Assembly (NCBI GenBank): GCA_035995205.1
Contig: DASYKS010000082.1
Span: forward strand, 15,831-79,830
Source of the DNA: DASYKS01 sp035995205
GTDB taxonomy: Bacteria; Acidobacteriota; Thermoanaerobaculia; Multivoradales; UBA5704
DNA length: 64,000 nt
Direction of reading: 5' to 3'
A program made the translations under genes and the position numbers. Below, in pieces: positions 24,772 to 32,813 of this stretch. Numbering within the stretch: position 1 is the stretch's first letter; every line of letters starts with the position of its first letter. The notes below the pieces were generated by a model that had not been told where the DNA came from, did no database searches, and saw nothing but the letters and a program-made list of their open reading frames with translations.

Positions 24772-26838
24772 CTACCCATGTTTCCGGTATGTAACCTTTA
24801 ACCCTAACGGGGGATCACCACCTTCAAGGCTACCTAAATCCAATTTCGCAAACGGTATCCCTTTTGCAAGGTTTCCGAGTTGCTTCGCATATCTCGACCT
24901 CAACCAAGAGAAGGGCATCGCAATGTCAGTTCTATCTCTATAAAAGAACGCTTCCGCCGCATCTATGATTCTCTCCAAATGAATTTTGGTATCAACTCCA
25001 AAATACTTCCTGTACTGAAGCACCCAATCGTTCCCGAAACGCTCAAACCAAGACTCCTGAAGGAAGCTCATTAGCTTCAGGTGGTACAATGACCTGTTCT
25101 TGCAGTAGTGATATACGATCCGCAACCTTTCGTCACGGTCGAAACTGAAGTACGTACCGCTAGATTTCCGCAAACCATGCGGAGCGTCAGCAAGGGCTCG
25201 TGCCCAGAGGTATCCTACCTTCTGAGTAGTACTTTCAAGCAGGGCTCTCCCCAGTCTAGTCAGTCGCAATCGCTCACCAGATAGCTCATCAAGCTTAGAA
25301 GGGTCTGCTTCAGTCGGGTGAATCTCTACTAGCTTCGGTGGTTCTCCTGGACGCGCACAAACATCTCCCAAGGCAGCTCGAAAATCTTCGAAACAAAAGC
25401 CCAACAAGCTAAGTCTTTCATGGACCGATTTAACCGTTGGAAACTCACTATGCCTCCAATATAAAGTACTCTTCGGAGAAAGATTAAAGAGGCAGGTTAA
25501 AATAAGGTGCCGAATATCAGCCGTGCTGGCGTAGTCGTTTCTGATATCTCCGGGGTGGTCTGCTTTCAGGACATCATAGAGTGGAATTCCCTGAGTCTCT
25601 CCATACTGGCGCAACCAAAGCAGCAGTAATGTCTGCAGAAAACCTTCGTCAGATAAATTCGCAGATATATCAAGTCCTTCGCGACCTCCAAGTTCGATCA
25701 GATATCGGAGAAACGAGTGGTATATCCCAATAACCGATCTGATGCTGCCATTTGCCAGGTCGTAGACTCTTTCACGCAAGAATTGGCTGACGACGGTAGA
25801 GTGAACGATCTCTGATTCAGCGGAATCTTCTGTATATAGTTTGCCAGAAAATGCCCGCCTTTTTCCTAAGATAAAAGCTGGAAGGTCGAGACCATCAGTG
25901 GGTAGAAGTAGGCCGTCATGCTTCTCTTCATGAATTGATACTTGCACGAGGACATCCCCTCCCTCTCCCGGGCGAGGCTCGACCCCTCTCACATTTTCTC
26001 GTCTTATCGCAATGATCGTTGTGCATGACGAACCCATTCTGAGCTGCCCATCTGTCACGCACTGCATGAGTGCGGGCTGAAAATGGCCAGGTACGCGATC
26101 AACATTGTCGATGATCAATACAATTTTTTTAAAACCAAAAAGCTTTTGAGCCGCGACCACAAGGTGCACCATCCTGAGTTTTGGTTGTGTGGCCGAGAGT
26201 GCTTCTTGGAAAACCTCACGGTTCTTTTCGAATTGAAGTCGAAGCGCGATCTCCCTTCCTTTTCGACCCAGCTGGTTATTTTCATCTAGGTTTGTCCGAG
26301 CGAGATTAGACTCGAGTACTAAGTCCGTAACAACTCCTGGGTCGAAGGAGTCAGTCGAGTCTGGTCTCCCAGCGAGCAACCAAGCTAGCATGTTAAGAAA
26401 GTCGGCCTTTTCCGGAAACAGCTCAGAGTATGCAAACTGAAGCAATGCTTGTCGAAACTGCTCTCCGGCATTATCGGAATTTAAAGTTGACAGAGGACCC
26501 TGATCCCAATTCCTCTTCACATCAAAAAGTAGAGTTCTGACGCTAGGGTGGCGCTTCTCGAGGATTCTCTTTGCATATCTTAATGCAGAGGTCTTTCCGC
26601 AACCCCGGCCGGCCACGAGACAGACAACTGGAACGCTACAGAGCATCTCGTGTGCCAAATTCTCCTCGAATTTTTCATCGCCACGAGTAACATAGAGTTC
26701 GTCGAGAAATATGTTCTCCGTTATTACAGTTAGAATTGCATCTTTTTTTCCGCGGAGTGGAGTTTCAAAGCTCGCATCAACTGCGTAGGTGACTACGTCA
26801 AGGGCTAGGTCCCAGTAGTCTGGATCAAAGGGCAGCAT
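24772..26838 (-). CDS. P-loop NTPase (STAND/ORC-like), candidate defence ATPase
   Basis: A 688-residue protein of AT-rich composition, unlike all neighbours. An N-terminal ~65-residue segment precedes Walker A (GRGCGKTS, residues 77-84). A long insert leads to Walker B (IVLIIDNVDRVP, ~239-250) and a sensor-like strand TTIIAIRREN (273-282). These spacings resemble ORC/STAND/KAP-type ATPases. The C-terminal ~370 residues look helical, with winged-helix-like parts (FLQTLLLLWLRQYGE; LDELSGERLRLTRLGRALLE), and may form a recognition domain. ATG at 26838 has GGAGAG six bases upstream and lies inside the end of the membrane-protein gene (14-base overlap). I do not recognise the exact family. A sensor ATPase of an anti-phage system is inferred from architecture and context. 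Confidence 0.85.
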   Translation of the reverse strand: MLPFDPDYWDLALDVVTYAVDASFETPLRGKKDAILTVITENIFLDELYVTRGDEKFEENLAHEMLCSVPVVCLVAGRGCGKTSALRYAKRILEKRHPSVRTLLFDVKRNWDQGPLSTLNSDNAGEQFRQALLQFAYSELFPEKADFLNMLAWLLAGRPDSTDSFDPGVVTDLVLESNLARTNLDENNQLGRKGREIALRLQFEKNREVFQEALSATQPKLRMVHLVVAAQKLFGFKKIVLIIDNVDRVPGHFQPALMQCVTDGQLRMGSSCTTIIAIRRENVRGVEPRPGEGGDVLVQVSIHEEKHDGLLLPTDGLDLPAFILGKRRAFSGKLYTEDSAESEIVHSTVVSQFLRERVYDLANGSIRSVIGIYHSFLRYLIELGGREGLDISANLSDEGFLQTLLLLWLRQYGETQGIPLYDVLKADHPGDIRNDYASTADIRHLILTCLFNLSPKSTLYWRHSEFPTVKSVHERLSLLGFCFEDFRAALGDVCARPGEPPKLVEIHPTEADPSKLDELSGERLRLTRLGRALLESTTQKVGYLWARALADAPHGLRKSSGTYFSFDRDERLRIVYHYCKNRSLYHLKLMSFLQESWFERFGNDWVLQYRKYFGVDTKIHLERIIDAAEAFFYRDRTDIAMPFSWLRSRYAKQLGNLAKGIPFAKLDLGSLEGGDPPLGLKVTYRKHG

Positions 26839-27250
26839 TCAGTCTCTCCGGGTGGTCAAATAAAGTTTCCAAGTGCGATTCGAGTAGCTTTTCACATCTG
26901 TCAAGGACGGCATCGTTGCCACGCCCAACACTTCGCAGACTTAGATATGTTGCAAGGAGCGAGAGATTGACTTGGTAGCCTTGCGCTTGCTGTTGGAGCG
27001 CAAAACACTTTCTCTGCCATTTTATGTCATCAAATTGAATGAATAAAGTTACGATGATTCCAAAAAAGGCACACCCTGAGAAGAGAGTATTGAGTCCACC
27101 AAAGGAGTCACCGAATTGCGCCTGCTGTGCGAGGCTCGGTAGCTGCCCTGCAAGGCTGCGTTGGTAAGCAGTCTCGACAGTCGCGAGGACAACGAGGACG
27201 AAGCAAACAGCAGTCAGTACCCGTATCATAAGGAATCGTCGCACTTGCAT
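26825..27250 (-). CDS. two-helix membrane protein, partner of the P-loop NTPase
   Basis: A 141-residue protein with two membrane helices (about residues 8-27 and 55-71). The second carries FGDSFGGLNTLFSGCAFFGI and is followed by Q-rich helical sequence (IQFDDIKWQRKCFALQQQAQ). The pattern 'FGdsFG..N.LFSG.AF.G' then 'Q..........Q' is one I associate with membrane proteins found near phage-defence genes (putative AbiC-like and retron membrane effectors); this is from memory and unverified. GGAGG lies 9 bases before the ATG. Its end overlaps the NTPase start, so the two are made together. A membrane effector gated by the NTPase is an inference. Confidence 0.8.
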   Translation of the reverse strand: MQVRRFLMIRVLTAVCFVLVVLATVETAYQRSLAGQLPSLAQQAQFGDSFGGLNTLFSGCAFFGIIVTLFIQFDDIKWQRKCFALQQQAQGYQVNLSLLATYLSLRSVGRGNDAVLDRCEKLLESHLETLFDHPERLNAAL

Positions 27251-27282
27251 ATGAACAAACCTCCAGAGCCTGTCCTGTGATG

Positions 27283-28101
27283 TCCATTCTTACCTGTTTT
27301 CCGCCATCTTCAAGCAAGAGTCCCGCTAACGAGTGGCGAAACATGGAAACATGCGAGGTTCACGTGAAAGCCGAGGGTTGCAGCAGCGCGTAGCGGCGAA
27401 GACTGCGCGAATGGTTGGTCCCCAGCCTGCGGCAGGCTCGGTTCACGAAGAAGTGGCTTCCCTCTCCCAACCCCTGGAGCCCACAAGGCGGCGCATTCGC
27501 GTATCGCGGCCAACGGGCCTTGGTCGGTGATGTGGATCATGCGCTCGCGGGCTCCCTTTCCTAGTACGCGAATTCGGCCTAGATCCAGGTTCACTTCCTG
27601 CGGGGTCAGGTTGCAGACCTCGGAGATGCGGGCTCCGGTGGCGAAGAGGGTCTCTAGGACCGCTATGTCGCGGACTAGGGCCCGGTACTCGGCGGAGGCG
27701 GGGTTGGCTCGCTCTTTCGCTCGGTAGAGATGGAGGAAGAGGCGTTCCAAGTCGGGGAGACCCACGGTGCGGGGGAGGCGGCGGGTTTCGCGGATGCGGA
27801 CGTCCATTTTACGGAAGGGGCTGGCGAGAAGGATGTCTTCCCGTTCGAGGTAGCCGAAGAGCGCTTTGAGGGTGGCGACCTTCCGTTTGACGGTCTTTTC
27901 CTTGTGGCGCTCGAAGAGGAGGCGGATGAAGTCTCGCAGCAGGGTCTTGTCCACGGCCGCGACCGCCAGCACTTCTCGCTTCTCCAGGTGCTCGTGGAAC
28001 TGGCGGAGGTCGATCGAGTAGGCTTTGAGCGTCTTGGGGCTCAGATTCTTCTCGTAGCGTCCATGGAAAAGAAATGACGAGATTGCGTCCTGTGCGAGCA
28101 T
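27283..28101 (-). pseudogene. tyrosine recombinase (XerC/D-like), decayed and 3'-truncated
   Basis: From ATG at 28101 (AAGGGGAG upstream) the frame gives a good SAM-like N-domain (YEKNLSPKTLKAYSIDLRQF) and the first part of the catalytic domain. The catalytic Arg is in ATGARISEVCNL and the catalytic Lys in RVLGKGARERMIHI. After about residue 200 the conserved sequence jumps frames: SHFFVNRACRRLGTNHSRSL RRYA in one, GFHVNLA in the first, MFRHSLAGLLLEDGG in another. The expected tail (box with His and the nucleophile Tyr) is missing, as sequence changes to unrelated AT-rich DNA near 27283. The enzyme must be inactive. It marks a past integration event beside the AT-rich cassette. Confidence 0.8.
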
Positions 28102-28122
28102 GTTGCTCCCCTTCTCGGCCAC

Positions 28123-28897
28123 CCGGGTTGTGGAAAGGGGACATCATAGAGCCAACTGGACCCGGGGCCGGAAGCCGAGCGCATTCGATGGGCGGCCGAG
28201 GCTCTCGTCTGTCCTGTTAGACTTCCGATCTACGACAGCACCGTGCGTCGGCAGGCTCAGACGGAGGTGGGCCGGCCGAGCTCACCGGTGAGACGGCCCG
28301 GCTCAGGGGTAAATCGGCCCAGCTGGGTAGGGAGCCGGCCCAGCGAAGAAGTGAACAGGAGTAGGTCAGGAGTTGGGCGGCCTAGATCACCAGGGAGATG
28401 GCTAGAACCGCCGGTGAGCTGGCTCAGCCCGGTAGTGAGGCGGCCCAGAACACTAGTGAGCTGGCTCAGCCCAGTAGTGAGCTGGCCCAGACCAGTGGTG
28501 AGCTGGCTCAGCCCAGTGGTGAGCTGGACCAGCCCAGTAGTGAGCTGGCTCAGCCCAGTAGTGAGCTGGACCAGACCAGTAGTGAGCTGGCTCAGACCAG
28601 TAGTGAGCTGGACCAGACCAGTAGTGAGCTGGCCCAGCCCAGTAGTGAGCTGGCTCAGACCAGTAGTGAGCTGGCTCAGCCCAGTAGTGAGCTGGCCCAG
28701 ATCAGTAGTGAGCTGGCTCAGCCCAGTAGTGAGCTGGCTCAGCCCAGTAGTGAGCTGGCCCAGATCAGTAGTGAGCTGGCCCAGACCAGTAGTGAGCTGG
28801 CCCAGATCAGTAGTGAGCTGGCTTAGCCCAGTGGTGAGCTGGCCTAGATCACTGGTGTACTCGACTTAAATACCACCCCCCGGCCGGAGCCCACCCC
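28123..28897. other. 775-base non-coding stretch dominated by a tandem repeat array
   Basis: Apart from the repeat array (next entry) the gap holds about 130 bases next to the recombinase and about 40 bases before the flippase gene, with no gene or promoter I can support. Confidence 0.5.
28260..28854. repeat. 21-bp tandem repeat array (about 21 clear copies)
   Basis: From about 28414 to 28854 a 21-bp unit (AGTAGTGAGCTGGCTCAGCC and variants plus one base) repeats with exact 21-base phase for about 21 copies. Decayed copies extend leftwards to about 28260. Variation is mostly confined to three spots (GCTC/GCCC/GACC, CCCAG/ACCAG/ATCAG and GTGGTG/GTAGTG). Units with GGCTCA contain the palindrome TGAGC-TG-GCTCA. 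Because the period is a multiple of three, all frames stay open and one plus frame (28398-28826) would encode SSELAQP heptads; whether this is translated is doubtful. Confidence 0.9.
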
Positions 28898-30304
28898 TTG
28901 ACCACCGAGAAGCGGTTCCTCTCCTCGACGCTCGCGGCGTATGGGAGCCAGATCGGCCGGGCGGTGCTGCGGGCCGGGTCGGATGTTCTTCTCGCTCGAT
29001 TGATCTTGCCTCGGGATCATGGGCTGTTCGAGGTGGCGCTCGGGATTGTGGTGATCGCCGGGATCTTTCGGGATCTGGGCCTCGGGTATCAGCTGATCCG
29101 CGACGAGCGGCAACCATATGGGACGGTCTTCGCCTGGACCGCGAGCACGGGGGCTCTGTTGGCGGCCGGAGTGGCGCTTTCGGCTCCTTTGTTCTCGGGA
29201 TTCGGCCAGGGGCGTCTGCCCGCGATCTTGCCTTGGTTTGCGATCTACATCTTCTTGGACGGGCTCGCGGTCGTGCCGAAGCTTTGGTTCGAGCGCCGGC
29301 TGGAGGTCGGGCGGCTGGTCGGACCGGAGCTGCTGCGGGGTTTGACCATCGCGACGATCGGCATCACCCTCGCGTTTCGCGGCGCGGGGGTTTGGGCGTT
29401 GATCTGGGCGGAGCTTTCCGGGGCGGCGCTGTTCGCGGCGCTGCTGTGGATTCGGGCGTGGGGGAAGATTCCCCTGGAGGTCGACCTTCCCCTGCTGCCG
29501 AAGCTGATCCGCGAAAGCAGCACGCTGTTCTTGATCGCCCTCGCCGCGCTGCCGATGCCCTACGTTGCCCGTTTCGCGCTCGGCTCTCGCGGCGAGGCGG
29601 AGATCGGCTATTTCGGCAAGGCGCGCGGCTGGGGTTTTCGATTGCAGGAGCTGGTGCTCCCCGCGGTCGCGCGGGTGCTGTATCCGGCGCTGGTTGAGTA
29701 TCGCAACGACCGGCCGCGATTTCTCGTCGCGTTCCGGCTCGGCACCGTGTCGATCCTGGCGCTTGAGACGCTCGCGGCGTATTTTCTGTTCTTCAACGCC
29801 CATCTCGTTTTGGTCGGGATTCTGCTCGGACCGGCTTGGGAGCGGGCGGTGCCGATCCTTCAGGCGCTCTGTTTCGTGCCCCTCACCGATCCGATCTCCC
29901 GGCTGGGCGGCGAGGTGCTGAAAGTTGAGCGGGAGGACCGGATCTGGCTCGCGATCGTGCTGCTCAACTTCGCTTCGCTGGTCGGTTTCGGCATTCCGTT
30001 CGCCCACCGCTGGGGTGGCGTGGGGGTCGCCTGGGCGCATTTCCTGCTGCTCGGCAACCTCTTGATGACCTGGCGGGTGGCGCAGATCGCGGGCGCCGAA
30101 TTCTGGCGGCTGGCGCGCGATCTGGCATTCGTCTATCTGTTGCCGCTACCGCTGTTCCTGCTCGCCGCCTGGCAGTTTCCGGCCGGATCATGGGCGCGGC
30201 TCCTCGTTTCGCTCGCCGCCTGCGCGGTCGCCGGGCTCGGGTATCTCACGCGGTTCCGCCGGCCGTTCCGCGAGTTTTTCTTCGCCGGAGGCAAGCCCCT
30301 ATGA
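28898..30304 (+). CDS. polysaccharide flippase (Wzx/MATE-like)
   Basis: A 468-residue protein with about 12-14 membrane helices of the polysaccharide-biosynthesis (PST/Wzx) family, which flips lipid-linked oligosaccharides across the inner membrane. The N-terminus has the typical AYGSQIGRAVLRAGSDVLLA and RLILPRDHGLFEVALGI segments ('l.arlL.p.dyG.f..a'). The only start giving this N-terminus is TTG at 28898, so the start is uncertain. It is first of five tightly packed genes; its stop overlaps the next gene by 4 bases. Confidence 0.88.
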   Translation: MTTEKRFLSSTLAAYGSQIGRAVLRAGSDVLLARLILPRDHGLFEVALGIVVIAGIFRDLGLGYQLIRDERQPYGTVFAWTASTGALLAAGVALSAPLFSGFGQGRLPAILPWFAIYIFLDGLAVVPKLWFERRLEVGRLVGPELLRGLTIATIGITLAFRGAGVWALIWAELSGAALFAALLWIRAWGKIPLEVDLPLLPKLIRESSTLFLIALAALPMPYVARFALGSRGEAEIGYFGKARGWGFRLQELVLPAVARVLYPALVEYRNDRPRFLVAFRLGTVSILALETLAAYFLFFNAHLVLVGILLGPAWERAVPILQALCFVPLTDPISRLGGEVLKVEREDRIWLAIVLLNFASLVGFGIPFAHRWGGVGVAWAHFLLLGNLLMTWRVAQIAGAEFWRLARDLAFVYLLPLPLFLLAAWQFPAGSWARLLVSLAACAVAGLGYLTRFRRPFREFFFAGGKPL

Positions 30305-31425
30305 CCGGGCCGAGGAGGATCGCGTTCGTGATGCCCGGGATCGGCATCGAGAACCGGGGGGCCGAGGCGTTCGTGGTCGAGCTGGCGGCGGCTCTGGCCG
30401 GACGTGGATTTTCTCCCGTGATCTTTTCGCGCGGAACGCCGCCTCCCACCCCGGGAGTCGGTCACGAAGCAATCCGCGCCGTCGCTCGCGATACGCGCTG
30501 GCTCGACCGGGCGTATCGCGCGACCCGGCTGGGCAAAAAGGTGCTTGATACGCTCTATCTCGATCCGCTGTCGATCGAATGGGGCACGGCGGCTCTGTCC
30601 GCTCGGGGTCGGATCGCCCGCGGCGGGTTCGATCTCCTGGTGATGGAAGGGGGTCTCGTAGGCGCCCGGGTCGCCCGGTGGCTCAAACGGCGGCGCGGCC
30701 TGCCGTGGATCGATCTCGCGCATGGCAACGACCCTAAGTGGGAGGGGGCGTTCGCCCGACAGAATCCCGACCGCGTGGTCTGCTTCACCGAGGCGGCGGC
30801 ACGAATGATCCGTGAACGAGCGCCCAAGGCGAAGATCCAGGTGATTCCCCACGGGGTCGATCTCGAAACGTTCAGCCTCTCGGTCGAGGCCGTGGCGCTC
30901 GATCTCGAACGGCCAATCGTTCTCACCGCCGGGGCGATCGATTCCCACAAAAGGATGGGACTGGCCATTCAGGCGCTCGCCCGGCTCGGCCGCGGCAGTC
31001 TAGTCGCGCTCGGCCGCGGGCCGGAGGAGGAGGCGCTCGATGCCCTCGGGGCCAAGCTCCTCGGGAACCGGCGATATCTGCGCACCGCCTTGCCGCGGAG
31101 CGAGATGCCGCGGTGGTACGCGGCAGCCGATTGCTTTACCCTTCCTTCGCGGACGGAGTCTTTCGGTTTGACCTATCTCGAAGCGATGGCGTGCGGGAAA
31201 CCCGTGGTTGCCACAGACGACGCGGTGCGCCGCGAGGTGATCGGCGAAGCGGGCCGATTCTGCGACCCGGAAGATCTCGACGCCTACGCCCGGGCGATCG
31301 GCGAAGTGCTCGATGCGAGCTGGGGCGAGGGGGCGGCGAATCGGCCTCGCCTTCGCGCCGAGCGCTTTCCGGTCGGCGCCACGATCGATGCCTATGCCGC
31401 GCTCTGTGCCGAGCTTGCCCGATAG
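30301..31425 (+). CDS. glycosyltransferase family 4
   Basis: A 374-residue GT-B glycosyltransferase. ATG at 30301 overlaps the flippase stop (ATGA). The N-domain opens with RRIAFVMPGIGIENRGAEAF, the usual donor-side glycine loop. The C-domain has VIPHGVDLETF, a LTAGAIDSHKRMG strand and the retaining EX7E motif in TESFGLTYLEAMACGKPVVA. It probably adds a sugar to the lipid-linked glycan exported by the upstream flippase. Confidence 0.93.
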   Translation: MTGPRRIAFVMPGIGIENRGAEAFVVELAAALAGRGFSPVIFSRGTPPPTPGVGHEAIRAVARDTRWLDRAYRATRLGKKVLDTLYLDPLSIEWGTAALSARGRIARGGFDLLVMEGGLVGARVARWLKRRRGLPWIDLAHGNDPKWEGAFARQNPDRVVCFTEAAARMIRERAPKAKIQVIPHGVDLETFSLSVEAVALDLERPIVLTAGAIDSHKRMGLAIQALARLGRGSLVALGRGPEEEALDALGAKLLGNRRYLRTALPRSEMPRWYAAADCFTLPSRTESFGLTYLEAMACGKPVVATDDAVRREVIGEAGRFCDPEDLDAYARAIGEVLDASWGEGAANRPRLRAERFPVGATIDAYAALCAELAR

Positions 31426-31443
31426 ATACTCTTCCAACCGATC

Positions 31444-32250
31444 ATGCCCTCCTTCCCTCCGGTCCTGATGCTCCATCACGTCGAGCGGATGCCGTTGGTG
31501 CCGCCGCCGCTCCATGCGAATTCCTATCTGCCACGGGCGGAGTTTGCCGCGTTTCTCGATCAGCTGGCGGCGGCCGGTTTCCGGACGGTGACCCTCTCGG
31601 AGGCCTGTTTGAAGAGCCCGCTGCCGCGGCGGGCGGTGGTGCTGACGTTCGACGACGGCTGTACCTGCTTTGCCGAGCATGCCTGGCCAGAGCTTGCCGC
31701 GCGCGGCATGACGGCCACGCTGTTTGCCTTGAGCGGCGCGGTCGACGGCGCGCTGGGCGGATCGAACCGCTGGGACCGGCAGAGCTCGGGCGAGATGGAG
31801 CGCGAGGAGCGGTTGCTCAACGGGCCGGAGCTTGCCGCGCTCGCGCGGGCCGGCGTGGAGATCGGCTGCCACGGCAAGCTGCATCGCGATCTGACGGCCT
31901 GCACGGCGGAGGAGCTGGAGGAAGAGGTCGCGTCCGCGCGCGGCGAGCTGGCGAAGGCCGTCGGTCTACCCGTCGCCACGTTCTGCTATCCCTACGGCCG
32001 GCTCGATCTTCGGGCGCGCGCCGCGGCCGAGCGGGCGGGGTATCTCGCCGCGGTGTCGATCCATGGCGCGGCCCATGCGAAACGGGCGGACCGCCTGGCG
32101 CTACCGCGGATGATCATCAATCCGGGAGAGAGCGCGTTCGAGCGCCGGCTGAAGGCGTCTGGGCTCTATCCGCTCTGGAGCCGGCTGCCCCGGGTCGGGG
32201 TTCTGCGGGCGCTCAAGGCTTTCCGCTCGGGTGTGCGGAGGTACGCTTGA
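31444..32250 (+). CDS. polysaccharide deacetylase (NodB fold)
   Basis: A 268-residue carbohydrate esterase 4 family protein. Motif 1 VVLTFDDGCTC supplies the catalytic base and metal Asp. Motif 2 is IGCHGKLHRDLT, the 'H-xxx-H' metal pair with Cys instead of Ser before the first His. Motif 3 is TFCYPYGRLD. A MLHHVE opening is typical of proteins that deacetylate surface polysaccharide. Its stop overlaps the next start by one base (TGATG). It sits in a glycan cluster, supporting modification of the exported polysaccharide. Confidence 0.9.
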   Translation: MPSFPPVLMLHHVERMPLVPPPLHANSYLPRAEFAAFLDQLAAAGFRTVTLSEACLKSPLPRRAVVLTFDDGCTCFAEHAWPELAARGMTATLFALSGAVDGALGGSNRWDRQSSGEMEREERLLNGPELAALARAGVEIGCHGKLHRDLTACTAEELEEEVASARGELAKAVGLPVATFCYPYGRLDLRARAAAERAGYLAAVSIHGAAHAKRADRLALPRMIINPGESAFERRLKASGLYPLWSRLPRVGVLRALKAFRSGVRRYA

Positions 32251-32813
32251 TGGCCCCCCATGAGATCAATTCCACCGGATTTTGGCACCGGCTCGGCAGA
32301 GATTTTTCGCGCCTGCGCGCGGTCAAGGGGCGAGGGCTCGCCGCCGCGCTGGTCGACGCGTTCCTGTTCGATTCCGGATTCCAGGCGCTGGTCGCCCATC
32401 GCATCGCGCACGCGCTCGCCTTGGCCGGGATTCCGCTCCTCCCCGCAATGTGCCGCCGCTGGGCGATCGGAGCTTGCGCGATCGACATTCTGCCGCGCGC
32501 CAAGATCGGCGGGGGCTGCATCGTGGCGCATGGCATCGGCCTGGTGATCGGCGGGCGAACCACGATCGGCGAGGACTGCACGCTGCTCCACGGCGTGACC
32601 CTTGGCGAGGCGCGTTTTACCGAGCTCGACTGCCCGCGGCTCGGCGACCGGGTCACGGTCGGCGCGGGGGCGATCGTGCTGGGTAAAATCGAGATCGGCG
32701 ACGATGCGATGATCGGTGCCGGGGCCGTGGTTCTCGCGGATGTTCCAGCGGGAGCTACGGTCGCGGGCGTACCGGCCCGAGTCGTGGGAACCACGGAAGG
32801 GAAGAAAGAATGA
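32250..32813 (+). CDS. hexapeptide acyltransferase (serine acetyltransferase-like)
   Basis: A 187-residue left-handed beta-helix protein with CysE-like features. A helical N-terminus is followed by hexapeptide turns (IDILPRAKIGGGCIVAHGIG, IGGRTTIGEDCTLLHGVTLG, IEIGDDAMIGAGAVVLADV, AGVPARVVG) including the conserved His residues. True serine acetyltransferases are longer (about 270), and the setting among polysaccharide genes suggests sugar O- or N-acetylation instead. It starts at the TGATG junction and ends with a 4-base overlap to the next gene. Confidence 0.87.
   Translation: MAPHEINSTGFWHRLGRDFSRLRAVKGRGLAAALVDAFLFDSGFQALVAHRIAHALALAGIPLLPAMCRRWAIGACAIDILPRAKIGGGCIVAHGIGLVIGGRTTIGEDCTLLHGVTLGEARFTELDCPRLGDRVTVGAGAIVLGKIEIGDDAMIGAGAVVLADVPAGATVAGVPARVVGTTEGKKE

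Noticed and set aside
28398..28826. 142-codon SSELAQP repeat protein
   Set aside because: A 21-base period keeps every frame open by chance; there is no good start site or flanking non-repetitive coding sequence. Treated as a DNA repeat.
28260..28854. CRISPR array
   Set aside because: Units are directly adjacent with no spacers, and no cas genes are present.
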